Positions 1-8,712 are shown, counted from the first letter of the stretch. The stretch: DNA of 64,000 bases from Sphingopyxis sp. OAS728 (GCF_014873485.1 NZ_JADBDT010000001.1:4768501-4832500), one strand, 5' to 3'. Numbers and translations: made by a program. Notes: generated by a model from the sequence alone, not told the origin.

Positions 1-1000
1 GGCTATGTTCGCGACTGTGGTATTTCATCCCGCAGTCGGGCGCGATCCACAGCCGTTCGGCATCGACATAGCGCAAGGCCTCGCGAATGCGTCCGGCGAC
101 GACTTCGGGCGTCTCCACCTCGGGGATCGACAGGTCTAGCACGCCGTACATGATCGTCTTGGTCGGAAGCTCGGCGAGGATCGCGGGATCGAGCCCCGGC
201 TGCGCCGCCTCGATCGAGATGACGTCGATCGCTGACGCCTCGAGTTCGGCAAGGAAGTCATAGGCCTTGGGCTTCGGCCCCGTCGCGCCCGCGCCATGAT
301 GCACCATCGCATAGCCGAAGCAGATGTGCAGCGCCGTGGTGCCATCGACGCCGTCGAGCGCGCGGTTGATCGCCTCGATCGCATAGCTGTTCGCTTCGGC
401 GGCCCGCGCCTGCAGATAGGGTTCGTCGAGCTGGACGACGTCGACGCCCGCTGCGAACAGATCCTTGACCTCGGCATTGACCGCATCGGCATAATCCATC
501 GCGAGCGCGCGCAGGTCAGGATAATAACCATTCTCGGCCTGCTGCGTCATCGTGAACGGGCCGGGCAGGGTGAGCTTCACCGGCTTCGTCGAGTGGCGGC
601 GGAGGAAGGCAGCGTCCTGTGCCTCGATCGGCGCGACGCGGCGGATCGGCCCCGAGACGAGCGGTACCGGGTTCGCGTTTCCGGTGCGGTCGATCGCGGT
701 GCCATGCTTTTCGCGGTCGATGCCCGACAGTGCGGTCGCGAGCCGGTTCGAATAGCTTTCACGGCGCATCTCGCCGTCGCCGACGATGTCGATGCCCAGT
801 TCCTCCTGATCGCGGATCGCCATCAAGGTGGCCGCTTCCTGCGCCTCGGCGAGCCAGGGTTCGGGGATGCGCCACAGCGTCTCGGCGCGCACGCGCGGGG
901 GCAGGCTGGCCTTCAGCCGTTCGCGGTCGATCAGCCAGTCAGGCTGGGGGTAGCTTCCGACGATGGTTGTCGGCAGGATGGGGTGGTCGAACAAGGCCAT
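1..1000 (-). CDS. MetE-like (cobalamin-independent methionine synthase family) protein, C-terminus cut by window edge
   Basis: The reading frame runs open from an ATG at 998-1000 to the window edge, so at least 333 residues are present and the C-terminus is missing. It begins MALFDHPILPTTIVGSYPQP, the usual opening of stand-alone proteins related to the C-terminal catalytic domain of MetE (UROD/MetE-like barrel). Further on are VGDGEMRRE, LPGPFTM and VQLDEPYLQ, typical of this fold. True MetE makes methionine from homocysteine and methyl-tetrahydrofolate. The short stand-alone relatives are mostly uncharacterised, and several sit in catabolic clusters as possible demethylases or methyl transferases. 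It is divergent from the acyl-CoA ligase at 1081. GAGAGG lies almost on the start codon, so the exact start is not certain. The family call is fairly secure; the substrate is unknown. Confidence 0.75.
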   Translation of the reverse strand, partial: MALFDHPILPTTIVGSYPQPDWLIDRERLKASLPPRVRAETLWRIPEPWLAEAQEAATLMAIRDQEELGIDIVGDGEMRRESYSNRLATALSGIDREKHGTAIDRTGNANPVPLVSGPIRRVAPIEAQDAAFLRRHSTKPVKLTLPGPFTMTQQAENGYYPDLRALAMDYADAVNAEVKDLFAAGVDVVQLDEPYLQARAAEANSYAIEAINRALDGVDGTTALHICFGYAMVHHGAGATGPKPKAYDFLAELEASAIDVISIEAAQPGLDPAILAELPTKTIMYGVLDLSIPEVETPEVVAGRIREALRYVDAERLWIAPDCGMKYHSREHS

Positions 1001-1031
1001 TCCTCTCGATTTTTAGGCTGGCCAAACATTT

Positions 1032-1047
1032 GCTTAGTATTCTATCT
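1032..1047. promoter_or_regulatory. Putative operator, copy A of the ACTTAGTATACTAAGT family
   Basis: GCTTAGTATTCTATCT lies between the divergent MetE-like and acyl-CoA ligase genes, 34 bases before the ligase start. It shares CTTAGTAT with copies near 8646, 13163, 16387 and 18323. The right half is degenerate. The binding factor is not known. Confidence 0.5.
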
Positions 1048-1080
1048 AATTCAAGTCGAAACGACGGTTGGGAGAGCAAA

Positions 1081-2646
1081 ATGATCGATCTGGAGGCCAT
1101 CCGGACGCTGGCGGATATTCCGGCGGCGCAGGCACGGGTACGGGGGCAGGCGACCGCGGTGAAGTTCGGGGTGCGCGAGACCAGTTTCGCGGAGCTCGAT
1201 GCGCGTTCGAACCGCGTCGCGCATGCGCTGATCGCATCGGGCGTTGCGCCCGGCGACCGCGTCTCAGCGCTGACCAAGAACCACGACAGCTGGTATCCGC
1301 TTTTCTTCGGCACGGCACGCGCGCGCGCCTGTTTCGCGCCGATCAACTGCCGCCTCGCGCCCGCCGAAATCGGCTTCATCTTGGGTGATGCCGGGCCGAA
1401 GCTGTTGTTCGTCGGCGAAGACTTCTTCGACTGCGCGCTCGCCGCGGTGGCCGATCTGGCCGCGCCGCCGCGCCTGATCGCGCTCTATGGCGAACATCCT
1501 TCGTTCGAGCCTTTCGAGGCGTGGCTCGGCGCGGCGTCCGACGCCCCGCTCACCGATCCGCCGCAACTCACCGACGATGTGCTCCAGCTCTATACCAGCG
1601 GGACGACCGGGCTGCCCAAGGGCGTCGTGCTCACCAACGCCAATTACCGCACCTTCCTCGAGGCGGCGACCGAGGTCGACGGCTTTGCCTATGGCGCGGA
1701 CGAGACGGTGATGATCGTCATGCCGTTATTCCACGTCGCGGGCACGAACGTCAGCTTCTCGGGCCTCGCGCAGGGCGGACGCCTCGTGCTCGTCAAGGAT
1801 TTCACCGCGGCCGACGCGGTGCGCATGATGCGCGAGGAGGATGTCGCGCATGCGTTCCTTGCGCCTGCAATGATCCAGATGATGCTGCTTCAGCCCGATG
1901 CGAACAGCGGCACCTATCCGGCGCTCAAGTCGATCGCTTATGGCGCGTCGCCGATCGCCGAGGATGTGCTGCGCCGCGCGCGCAGGGCCTTCGGCTGCGA
2001 TTTCGTGCAATTTTACGGCATGACCGAGTCCGCCGGCGGCGGTTCGTACCTGTCGCCGAGCGCGCATGATCTGCCGGGCAAGCTGACCTCGTGCGGCAAG
2101 CCCTGGCCGGGCGCCGCGATGGCAATCCTCGACGGCGAAGGCCGCGAGCTTCGCGAGGGCGAGATCGGCGAGATCGCAATCCGCGGCGGTATCGTGATGA
2201 AGGGTTATTGGAACCGCGAAAAAGCGACCGAAGAGACGCTTGCGGGAGGCTGGCTGCACACCGGCGACGTCGGATACCGCGATGCCGACGGCTTTTATTA
2301 TGTCCACGACCGCATCAAGGACATGATCGTGTCGGGCGGCGAAAATGTCTATCCGGCCGAGGTCGAGAGCGCGATCATGGGCTGTCCCGGCGTCGCCGAC
2401 GTCGCGGTGATCGGGGTGCCTGACGAGAAATGGGGCGAGGGGGTGAAGGCGCTGATCGTGCCCGCCGCGGGCGCGACGCTGGACCCCGCCGATATCATCG
2501 GCTGGGCGCGCGCACGGATTGCGGCGTACAAGGTCCCGAAGAGCATTGAGTTTATCGAGGCGCTGCCGCGCAATCCCTCGGGCAAGGTGCTGCGCCGCGA
2601 ACTCCGCGCGCCCTATTGGGAGGGGCGCGACCGAGCAGTGGGGTAG
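1081..2646 (+). CDS. Acyl-CoA synthetase / AMP-dependent carboxylate-CoA ligase
   Basis: A 521-residue member of the ANL superfamily. The AMP-binding P-loop-like motif YTSGTTGLPKG is present, followed by FYGMTE, GWLHTGD, RIKDMIVSGGENVYP and the C-terminal lysine motif PRNPSGKVLRREL. These are the adenylation and thioesterification signatures of cytosolic enzymes that activate a free carboxylic acid with ATP and CoA. ATG 1081 is preceded by GGGAGAG at good spacing and is preferred over the upstream in-frame extension to 619, which runs through the divergent gene. Its neighbours (CoA-transferase, acyl-CoA dehydrogenases, HMG-CoA lyase) fit a role as the entry step of the CoA pathway in this island. 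The acid it activates cannot be read from the sequence. Confidence 0.9.
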   Translation: MIDLEAIRTLADIPAAQARVRGQATAVKFGVRETSFAELDARSNRVAHALIASGVAPGDRVSALTKNHDSWYPLFFGTARARACFAPINCRLAPAEIGFILGDAGPKLLFVGEDFFDCALAAVADLAAPPRLIALYGEHPSFEPFEAWLGAASDAPLTDPPQLTDDVLQLYTSGTTGLPKGVVLTNANYRTFLEAATEVDGFAYGADETVMIVMPLFHVAGTNVSFSGLAQGGRLVLVKDFTAADAVRMMREEDVAHAFLAPAMIQMMLLQPDANSGTYPALKSIAYGASPIAEDVLRRARRAFGCDFVQFYGMTESAGGGSYLSPSAHDLPGKLTSCGKPWPGAAMAILDGEGRELREGEIGEIAIRGGIVMKGYWNREKATEETLAGGWLHTGDVGYRDADGFYYVHDRIKDMIVSGGENVYPAEVESAIMGCPGVADVAVIGVPDEKWGEGVKALIVPAAGATLDPADIIGWARARIAAYKVPKSIEFIEALPRNPSGKVLRRELRAPYWEGRDRAVG

Positions 2647-3093
2647 GAGGCAAGGCCGCTCGCCGGGATAGCGGGGTTGAGTGAGGCCAAACGCCTCGAT
2701 CGCGTTAAGGCCATAAAAGCCCCGCAGGGCGGGCGCATCGAACTGTGTCCTTTGAGGCCCCTTCGACAAGCTCAGGACAGGCTTAAGGCGAAAAAAGATA
2801 CGGATGCGCGCGTCGCAAATGTCTCCTTTGTCGCTTTAGGCGAGGTTGCTGAAGCCGACTATTTCAAAGAGCGGGCTTGAGGCTGGCATAGCGCGACAAT
2901 GTAGGACAGCGGTATTTTGGTGATGTCGATTTTGGGGTGGTGAGCAGCCACCCCTAAGTCCGTTCGTGTCGAGCGAAGTCGAGACACCCATCGGTGCAAA
3001 GTCCGGCCCGAGGGGCATCTCGACTTCGCTCGATGCGAACGGGTTAGGTAGCGGAGCGGCCGCAATCGGTCGTGAGAAGACATCTGGGTAGCC
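2647..3093. repeat. Gene-free stretch with a long inverted repeat
   Basis: No convincing gene lies here. Imperfect inverted-repeat arms of about 31 bases occupy roughly 2953-2984 and 3018-3048 around a 33-base loop. Each arm contains TCGAGCGAAGTCGAGA or its complement and ends in a CGTTCG/CGAACG block. A separate TTCGACAAGCTCAGG element sits near 2763. Such palindromic units recur in sphingomonad intergenic regions. The long repeat could form a strong hairpin between the convergent acyl-CoA ligase and VOC genes. Confidence 0.7.
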
Positions 3094-3120
3094 CAAAAAA
3101 GAACCCGGCCGAAGCCGGGT
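3094..3120 (-). terminator. Intrinsic terminator of the VOC/GST operon
   Basis: Read on the minus strand, ACCCGGC-TTCG-GCCGGGT forms a perfect 7-bp stem with a TTCG tetraloop (3103-3120), followed by TTCTTTTTT. It lies 40 bases after the VOC gene stop and ends the minus-strand operon that starts at 8605. Confidence 0.9.
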
Positions 3121-3159
3121 CCAGGAGGAGTTCCCAATGGGTAATATGATTGGGAATTT

Positions 3160-3753
3160 CTATTCGGCGGGCACCGGCGTCCGGCCAGTGATGAAGCCCT
3201 CGCGCTTGGTGCCGTCGGCCTGCACGGGATCGTGCGCGACGTCGCTTTCGTCGAAGGTCTTGGTCCACGCCGCAAATTCGAGGCAAACGCCGTCGGGGTC
3301 GAAGAAATAGACCGAGCGGACGAAGACGCCGGGGTGGAGCTCGTCGGTCGACTGCATCGGGCTGTCGTCGTGGTTCAGTATCTTGCTGACGTTGATGCCC
3401 TTCTCCACGAGGCGATTGTAATATTCGTCGAACTTGTCGGCGCGGACGTTGATCGCGATATGGTTCATCGACCCGTGTGCCGAGACGAAGCTGCCCTGCG
3501 TTGGCAGCGCGGCGGGGGCCGAGATGCCTGGAACCGCTTCGGGCGCCTCGGGGAACCAGAAGAAGGCGAGGCTGTCGCCATTGCCGATGTCGAAGAAGAA
3601 ATGCTGGCCGCGTCCGCCGGGCAGGTCGATCGTCTTGGTGAGGGGCATGCCGAGAATGTCGCGGTAGAATTCGACCGTTTTCGCCATATCCTTGCACACG
3701 AGTGCGAGGTGATTGACGCCGAGAAACTCGAATTCGCTATTTGCTGCAGCCAT
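3160..3753 (-). CDS. VOC-family protein (glyoxalase/dioxygenase fold)
   Basis: A 197-residue vicinal-oxygen-chelate protein with two beta-alpha-beta-beta-beta modules. The N-terminal module starts FLGVNHLALVCKDM with a candidate metal-binding His. A second His is in MNHIAINV, and the last ligand is probably the Glu in VCLEFAAW. Members use a divalent metal in isomerase, lyase, dioxygenase or glutathione-transfer reactions. The gene lies 19 bases after a GST gene, so a glutathione-linked step is plausible but unproven. It is the last gene before the terminator at 3094-3120. A strong AAGGAGA-type Shine-Dalgarno sequence precedes the ATG. Confidence 0.82.
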   Translation of the reverse strand: MAAANSEFEFLGVNHLALVCKDMAKTVEFYRDILGMPLTKTIDLPGGRGQHFFFDIGNGDSLAFFWFPEAPEAVPGISAPAALPTQGSFVSAHGSMNHIAINVRADKFDEYYNRLVEKGINVSKILNHDDSPMQSTDELHPGVFVRSVYFFDPDGVCLEFAAWTKTFDESDVAHDPVQADGTKREGFITGRTPVPAE

Positions 3754-3772
3754 GATCCATCTCCTTATGTCT

Positions 3773-4396
3773 TCAGTTCGAAAGCGCGCTGCGGCGGCTT
3801 TTCATCCGCTCGTACCAGCGCCCGACATGGGTGAAGGCGGGATCGATCGGCTGACCGACCGACACGCCGAAATCGAGGAAAGCGAAGAGCAGCAGGTCGG
3901 CGAGCGACAATGTGTCGCCGGCGATGAACTCGCGGTCCGCGATCAGCGGATCGAGCCACTTCACCCCGTCCTGTGCGACGGCCTTCAACCCCGCCGCAGC
4001 TTCGGGCAGGCAGCGCATGCGCGGCTCGAACAGCGGCAGACCTTCGGCATAACGGAAGCCATTGGTCAGCGGCTCGCAGATCTTGATGTCGACGCGGCGC
4101 GTCCACATGCGCGTCTTCGCGCGTTCTTCGGCAGTCGTGCCGATCAGCGACGGTTCGGGGAAGCGTTCCTCGAGATATTCGCAGATCGCGGTGATTTCGC
4201 AAAGGAAGCTGCCGTCGTCGAGTTCGAGCGCCGGGGTCTGGCCCGCCTGATTGACGTTGGTGCAATAGGGCGCGCGCCGATTTTCGCCACCGCGCAGGTC
4301 GATGCTGACCTCGGGAATTTCGATACCCTTTTCGGTCATGAACATCTTCACGACACGCGGGTTGGGGCCGATGGAGTTATAGAATTTCATGCCCAT
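3773..4396 (-). CDS. Glutathione S-transferase
   Basis: A cytosolic GST-like protein of 207 residues. The thioredoxin-fold N-domain starts MGMKFYNSIGPNPRVVKMF and carries the glutathione-site elements TPALELDDG and CEITAICEYLEE (the cis-Pro and the ExxAI/SxxI-type motif). The helical C-domain contains LSLADLLLFAFLD, the usual N-capping helix region. ATG 4394-4396 is chosen because AAGGAAGAGG precedes it; ATG 4388-4390 is also possible. The in-frame extension to 4441 has no ribosome site. It is followed by a VOC gene and lies in a region with four GSTs, suggesting glutathione-dependent conversion of the island's substrate. Confidence 0.87.
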   Translation of the reverse strand: MGMKFYNSIGPNPRVVKMFMTEKGIEIPEVSIDLRGGENRRAPYCTNVNQAGQTPALELDDGSFLCEITAICEYLEERFPEPSLIGTTAEERAKTRMWTRRVDIKICEPLTNGFRYAEGLPLFEPRMRCLPEAAAGLKAVAQDGVKWLDPLIADREFIAGDTLSLADLLLFAFLDFGVSVGQPIDPAFTHVGRWYERMKSRRSALSN

Positions 4397-4412
4397 CCTC
4401 TTCCTTGAGTCT

Positions 4413-4452
4413 CTTCTAGCATCAAAAGCTCTAATCGTCAATTAAGTTGACG
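4413..4452 (-). promoter_or_regulatory. Possible internal promoter and palindrome before the GST gene
   Basis: In the 57-base gap, CGTCAATTAAGTTGACG (4436-4452) is an inverted repeat with 6-bp arms. On the minus strand, TTGACG (4441-4436), a 17-base spacer and TAGAAG (4418-4413) resemble a sigma-70 promoter that would start close to the GST Shine-Dalgarno sequence. Confidence 0.35.
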
Positions 4453-4453
4453 G

Positions 4454-5365
4454 TTAATGTGGCTTCATTCCGGGGCGCGGCCAGCGCACGCGGTACAGCG
4501 TGCCGGTGGTCGATGCTGTGATATAGGCGTCGCGCCGGTCGGGACCGCCGAAGGCGATGTTGGTGATCCCGACGTCGGGCAGCGACACGAACTCCGAACC
4601 GCCGGCTGGGTCGAAAATCGTGATGCCGCCCTTGACCATCGTACCGACGCAGATACGTCCGCTTTCCTCGATCGCCATGCTGTCGAGCAGGCGAAAGGCG
4701 GGCGGCGTTCCGACGAAGCGGCCGGGCGCCCAGGGTGGCGGCGGCGCGAGCTCGCCGGGCGCGACGATGTCCATCGCCCACACGCGCGCGGTCATCGTCT
4801 CGCTGACGTAGAGTGTCTCGCCGTCGGGCGAGAGGCCGATGCCGTTCGGTCCCATCATATCGGCGCGCTGGCGGCTGATCGTCGACCCGTCGGCGGCGGC
4901 ATAATAAACTGCGCCATGGTCGCGGCCGGTGTCGCGCACCTGACCATGATCGGTGAACCAGAAGCCGCCCGCAGCGTCGAACACGATATCGTTCGGTCCC
5001 TTGAGCCGCTCGCCTTCGAAACTGTCGTATAGCGTCGTCACCGCCCCGCTGGTTAGGTCGACTCGCTGGATCGAGCCGCAGGCGTCCGCGTTTGCCGCGT
5101 GGCCGGGAAACAGCAGGCTGCCTGCCTCGATCCACTCGAACCCGCCGTTGTTGCAGATATAGGCGGCGCCATCGGGCCCGATTGCAAGGCCGTTCGGACC
5201 GCCGCCAAGCTCGGCGACCACCGATAGACTGCCGTCGGGCGCGACGCGCGTCAGCGTCCCGCGCGCGATCTCCACGAGCAGCACCGACCCGTCCGCCATC
5301 GGAACCGGGCCTTCGGGGAAACGAAGGCCCGTCGCGACGACTTCTGGCGGGCCGTAGCCGTTCAT
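4454..5365 (-). CDS. SMP-30/gluconolactonase-family lactonase
   Basis: A 303-residue six-bladed beta-propeller. The family signatures are LRFPEGPVPM at the N-terminus (the Glu is a metal ligand), NGLAIGPDG, GPNDIVFDAAGGFWFTDHG (Asn ligand plus the conserved phenylalanine and tryptophan run) and GPNGIGLSPDG..YVSET. Family members hydrolyse sugar lactones or other lactones with a bound divalent metal. No signal peptide is seen, so it is probably cytosolic. Its start overlaps the end of the carboxymuconolactone-decarboxylase-like gene by 4 bases (ATGA), indicating translational coupling. The substrate is unknown; a lactone intermediate of the island's pathway is a reasonable guess. Confidence 0.87.
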   Translation of the reverse strand: MNGYGPPEVVATGLRFPEGPVPMADGSVLLVEIARGTLTRVAPDGSLSVVAELGGGPNGLAIGPDGAAYICNNGGFEWIEAGSLLFPGHAANADACGSIQRVDLTSGAVTTLYDSFEGERLKGPNDIVFDAAGGFWFTDHGQVRDTGRDHGAVYYAAADGSTISRQRADMMGPNGIGLSPDGETLYVSETMTARVWAMDIVAPGELAPPPPWAPGRFVGTPPAFRLLDSMAIEESGRICVGTMVKGGITIFDPAGGSEFVSLPDVGITNIAFGGPDRRDAYITASTTGTLYRVRWPRPGMKPH

Positions 5366-6009
5366 CCGTTCGCAGGTCTCGGCGCGCTGAGGAAGTCGGC
5401 GGCGCTGAAGCCTTCGGGCGCGGCGATCTCGACGATCGGATCTTCGCGCGCATCATATTCCATGCGTAGCGCGCGGGTGATCACGGCATGCATGTCATAG
5501 AGGCAGGTGATGTAGGTGAATTCGAAAATCTGCTCGTCGTTCCAGAAGGTCTTGAGCTTGTCGAACACCTCGAGCGGCACGCGACCGCTCGCCTGCGCGA
5601 GGCAGTCGGCATAGGCGAGCACGGTGCGCTCCTGCTCGTCATAGCAATCGGCGACCTGCCAGTGCGCAATCGCCGCGATCTTCTCCTCGCTGACGCCAAG
5701 GCCGCGGAGCGACTTGCAATGCTGCGAAAAGACGAACTGGCTGCCCTTGACCCAGCCCGCGCGCGTTTGGCCGAGTTCGCGCAGCACCGGATCGATCGTG
5801 CGCGCGGGGTTGCGGTACACGGCGAAACCCTTGACCGCATGCTCGAAGATGTCGGGCGACAGCGCGAACACCGTCCACCAGTCGCCCGGCGTGCCCGTCG
5901 CGGTGCCGGGTTCGGCGACGGGATCGCGGTCGCCGAACAGGCGGTTGTAATAGGCGAGGACGGTTTCGTCGGTGACTTCCGAGCGGGGAACCTGGCGCAG
6001 GACGGGCAT
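5362..6009 (-). CDS. Carboxymuconolactone decarboxylase-like (AhpD-like fold) protein
   Basis: A 215-residue all-helical protein of the AhpD-like superfamily. The core is LGQTRAGWVKGSQFVFSQHC followed by SLRGLGVSEEKIAAIAHW, as in carboxymuconolactone-decarboxylase-like proteins. There is only one Cys in the CxxC region (QHC), so the peroxidase-type CxxC of AhpD is absent. The C-terminal part has the EFTYITCLYDMHAVITRALRM-type helix. ATG 6009 is preceded by AGGAGT; the extension to 6144 runs into the upstream gene. It overlaps the SMP-30 gene downstream by 4 bases. The exact reaction is unknown. Confidence 0.8.
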   Translation of the reverse strand: MPVLRQVPRSEVTDETVLAYYNRLFGDRDPVAEPGTATGTPGDWWTVFALSPDIFEHAVKGFAVYRNPARTIDPVLRELGQTRAGWVKGSQFVFSQHCKSLRGLGVSEEKIAAIAHWQVADCYDEQERTVLAYADCLAQASGRVPLEVFDKLKTFWNDEQIFEFTYITCLYDMHAVITRALRMEYDAREDPIVEIAAPEGFSAADFLSAPRPANG

Positions 6010-6019
6010 GGGATACTCC

Positions 6020-6415
6020 TCAGGCGTTCGCAAATTTGCGGAATTCGGCGACATGCGCGCTGTCGAAATATTCGTCGAGGCGCGTGATCTTGCCATTCTC
6101 GACCTTGCACACGATCGCGCAGGGCAGGCGGACCGCGCCGTCATCGTGGACGCGAACGCCCTTCAAAACATGCTGCTGGACGAAGCCGCCGGGGAAGGTG
6201 GTGAGCCGGCGGTCGGCATATTCGCGGTCCTTGATCCGCGCGACCATGCCGGTGAGCGTCTGCGCAGTCTGCGCGGGGGTGACGATCAACTCGTCGGTGT
6301 TATGCCAGATTTCGGCGTCGGGGGTGAAGCTGCCCTGCATCGTCTCGATGTCGCCCGCCTCGATCGCGTCGAAAAAGCGCTGCGCCATTACGCGGATGTC
6401 GTCCTGCTCTGCCAT
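6020..6415 (-). CDS. SnoaL-like / NTF2-fold protein
   Basis: A 131-residue cone-shaped alpha+beta protein of the nuclear-transport-factor-2 superfamily. The N-terminal helix region is MAQRFFDAIEAGDIETM, then FTPDAEIWHNTDE and the C-terminal strand ITRLDEYFDSAHVAEF. Such proteins act as small isomerases, hydratases or dehydratases, or only bind ligands. ATG 6415 has a good AAGGAGA site. It sits 10 bases upstream of the CMD-like gene and about 10 bases after the SDR gene, inside the operon. The function within the pathway is inferred only. Confidence 0.78.
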   Translation of the reverse strand: MAEQDDIRVMAQRFFDAIEAGDIETMQGSFTPDAEIWHNTDELIVTPAQTAQTLTGMVARIKDREYADRRLTTFPGGFVQQHVLKGVRVHDDGAVRLPCAIVCKVENGKITRLDEYFDSAHVAEFRKFANA

Positions 6416-6425
6416 GATGCTCTCC

Positions 6426-7313
6426 TTAAGCTTTCGCGCCGAACATGCGGCCGCCATTGGCGGCGATCAGCCCGTCGATATCGTCGCCCCTGTAAGCGGG
6501 ATCGGCCGAGGGACCGAAGGACGACAGCATGTCCTGCGTCACCAGTTCGGCCATGGCCTTCCATTCGGGGTGGGTGAAAATCCAATATTCGCCGGCCTCG
6601 ATCGCCTCCACGACGCGCGCGCCGATCTTGTCGGGCGACATGCCGCCGGCGAGTACGCCCTGCATCGCCTGACTGGTCGCGGCGGCCTTGCCGGCCTCGA
6701 CTTCGACCGGGCGCAGCTCGCGCGTCGTCTCGACGATCCGCGTCGCCGACATGCCGGGTATGAGCACCGAAATATCGACGCAGCTTTCGGCGAGTTCGTT
6801 GCGCAGCGCCATCGCGATGCCGAGCGTCGCATATTTGGAACTGATATAGGCGACCGAAATCGGCGGCGGCACGATCGCGACCATCGAGCTGGTGATGACC
6901 AGATGCGATGGCTCGCCGCTCGCCTTCATCTCGGCGAGGAAGGTCCGGCAGGCGTAAAGATGCGCGTGCGCGTTGACCGCATAGTTCCAGCGCCACACGT
7001 CGGTGTCATATTGTTCGAACGGCCCCGATCCGCCGCCGACCCCGGCGTTGCTGAACAGGATACGCACCGGGCCGAAGTCGCGCGCCTTTGCGCCCGCCTC
7101 GGCCCAGCTCTCCTCGCTGGTGACGTCGAGCTGCAGGCCGAGCGCGCTCGCGCCTTCGTCGCGCAGCGAAGCCGCCGCATTTTCGGCACCCGCCGCGTCG
7201 ATATCGGCGAGGATCACCGATGCCCCCCTTGCGGCGAGTGCCCGGGCGGTCGCCAGCCCGAGCCCGCTCGCTCCGCCGGTGATGAAGGCCGTCTTGCCCG
7301 CGACGTCGGTCAT
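6426..7313 (-). CDS. Short-chain dehydrogenase/reductase
   Basis: A 295-residue Rossmann protein. The cofactor motif TGGASGLGLATA is near the N-terminus, ADIDAAG follows strand 2 (the Asp suggests NAD preference), then NAGVGGG, the catalytic Ser in ITSSMVAI and YISSK (YxxxK). The C-terminal extension, about 40 residues longer than classical SDRs, contains EYWIFTHPEWK. ATG 7313 overlaps the MFS stop codon by 4 bases; the in-frame run further upstream to 8309 is a shadow of the MFS gene. It probably oxidises or reduces an alcohol/ketone intermediate brought in by the coupled transporter. Confidence 0.9.
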   Translation of the reverse strand: MTDVAGKTAFITGGASGLGLATARALAARGASVILADIDAAGAENAAASLRDEGASALGLQLDVTSEESWAEAGAKARDFGPVRILFSNAGVGGGSGPFEQYDTDVWRWNYAVNAHAHLYACRTFLAEMKASGEPSHLVITSSMVAIVPPPISVAYISSKYATLGIAMALRNELAESCVDISVLIPGMSATRIVETTRELRPVEVEAGKAAATSQAMQGVLAGGMSPDKIGARVVEAIEAGEYWIFTHPEWKAMAELVTQDMLSSFGPSADPAYRGDDIDGLIAANGGRMFGAKA

Positions 7314-8605
7314 TCGGCGAAATCCTGCTCGAGATAGCGCGTCATGCGATACTGGGCGATGCCGGCCGCGGCGGCGAAGGGCATCAGCGCCATCAGCGCC
7401 CACCGGAGGCTGCCATCGCCATATTCGGGCTTCAGGCTGTCGCTGACGATCCCGGCGAACAGCGGGCCGAGACCGAGGCCGATGATGTTGAACATCAGCA
7501 TCAGCACCGCGGCGGCGGTCGCGCGGCTGCGCGGCGGGGTCAGGTTTTGGACGAGCGCGAGGGCAGGGGCGACATAGGCGGTACAAGCCGCCATCGGGAT
7601 CAGCATCAGCGCGAGCGAGAGCTGCCAGCTGTCGACGAGCAATGCGGCGATAAAGGTCGGGATCAGCACAGCGGTGGCGAGCGCGGGGATCGAACCATAG
7701 GCGCGCGCCGACACCTTCGCGCGGTGGCTGACCAGCCAGCCGCCGCCGAGGATCCCGATGCCGAAGGTGATCCCCGCCGCCGGGCCGAAATAGGTTGCCA
7801 TCGCTTCGAGCGGCATCTTTTGCGTCCGCATCAGGAAGGCCGGGATCCAGTTGAGCATGCCATAGCTGGTGAAAGCGGCAAGTCCGCTGCCGATCATCAC
7901 CATGCGCAGCGACGGGCGGCGCCAGAACATCGCGAGGCTCTGGCTGAAGGGCAGCGCCTCGTCGGCCGTTTTTTGCGTGTCCATCTGGCCGCGCGCGGGC
8001 TCGCGGACCAGCCAGATCAGGATCGGCGCGACGATGACCCCGACGATGCCGATCAGGATGAAGGCGTTGCGCCAGCCGATATTGGCGGCCGCCCAAGCGC
8101 CGAAGGTCGCGCCCACAAACACACCGAACGGGCCGTTGAGCGTGAACAGCCCGATCGCCAACGGGCGCTGCGCGGGCGGATAATAATCGGCGATGACCGA
8201 GAGCGAGGGCGCGGTGCCGCCCGCTTCGCCCGCGCCGACGCCGAAGCGCATCAGCGCGAGCTGCCAGAAATTCGACGCCATGCCGCAGGCGGCGGTGAAG
8301 CCGCTCCACACGACGCAGGCGATGCCGATCAGCTTCACGCGGTTCCAGCGGTCGGCGATCATCGCGACGGGAACGCCCATCGCGGCATAGAAAAGCGCGA
8401 AGGCGAGGCCGGTGAGCAGCCCGAATTGCGTGTCGCTGAAATCCATATCGGCGCGGATCGGTTCGACGAGCACCGACAGAAGCTGTCGGTCGACGAAGTT
8501 GATCGTGCCGACGATGAACAGCATCACGAGCGCGACGTTGCGACGCAGCGCGAGGCCGCTGTCCGACGCTGCGGCGCCTGCGTTAACGGCGGTGGCCTCG
8601 GTCAT
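7310..8605 (-). CDS. MFS transporter (spinster/AAHS-like)
   Basis: A 431-residue inner-membrane protein with about 12 hydrophobic segments. MFS signatures are FVDRQLLSVLVEPIRADM after TM1, the loop-2 to -3 motif YAAMGVPVAMIADRWNRV and GAGEAGGTAPS in TM5. The spinster/aromatic-acid-permease group carries organic acids and xenobiotics in sphingomonads. ATG 8605 follows GGGGAGAG at ideal spacing; the TTG 12 bases upstream is less likely. It is the first gene of the seven-gene operon that ends at 3160, driven by the promoter near 8644-8672. Confidence 0.9.
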   Translation of the reverse strand: MTEATAVNAGAAASDSGLALRRNVALVMLFIVGTINFVDRQLLSVLVEPIRADMDFSDTQFGLLTGLAFALFYAAMGVPVAMIADRWNRVKLIGIACVVWSGFTAACGMASNFWQLALMRFGVGAGEAGGTAPSLSVIADYYPPAQRPLAIGLFTLNGPFGVFVGATFGAWAAANIGWRNAFILIGIVGVIVAPILIWLVREPARGQMDTQKTADEALPFSQSLAMFWRRPSLRMVMIGSGLAAFTSYGMLNWIPAFLMRTQKMPLEAMATYFGPAAGITFGIGILGGGWLVSHRAKVSARAYGSIPALATAVLIPTFIAALLVDSWQLSLALMLIPMAACTAYVAPALALVQNLTPPRSRATAAAVLMLMFNIIGLGLGPLFAGIVSDSLKPEYGDGSLRWALMALMPFAAAAGIAQYRMTRYLEQDFAE

Positions 8606-8643
8606 AACTCTCCCCAAAACGCGCGATTCTTCTCGGTCGAAAA

Positions 8644-8672
8644 ATACTTAGGTATTTAAGTTTATCTGTCAA
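8644..8672 (-). promoter_or_regulatory. Sigma-70 promoter of the MFS operon with embedded operator (copy B)
   Basis: On the minus strand, TTGACA (8672-8667), a 17-base spacer and AAGTAT (8649-8644) form a good promoter with a leader of about 31 bases. The palindrome ACTTAGGTATTTAAGT (8646-8661) fills the spacer and overlaps the -10, an ideal place for a repressor. It belongs to the same motif family as the sites near 1032, 13163, 16387 and 18323. Confidence 0.65.
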
Positions 8673-8712
8673 TGTGCTTTACGGTAGCGACAAGATAAGC
8701 GGGAGAGAAGAG

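Noticed and set aside
619..1080. Upstream in-frame extension of the acyl-CoA ligase
   Set aside because: It runs antisense through the MetE-like gene and across the operator; ATG 1081 has a good ribosome site and the protein is full length from there.
2677..2880. 67-codon open frame
   Set aside because: Non-ATG start, no ribosome site, and it runs through a dispersed repeat element; the predicted protein resembles nothing.
7314..8309. Long minus-strand extension in frame with the SDR
   Set aside because: This part is a shadow of the MFS gene; the SDR starts cleanly at 7313 with an ATGA overlap.
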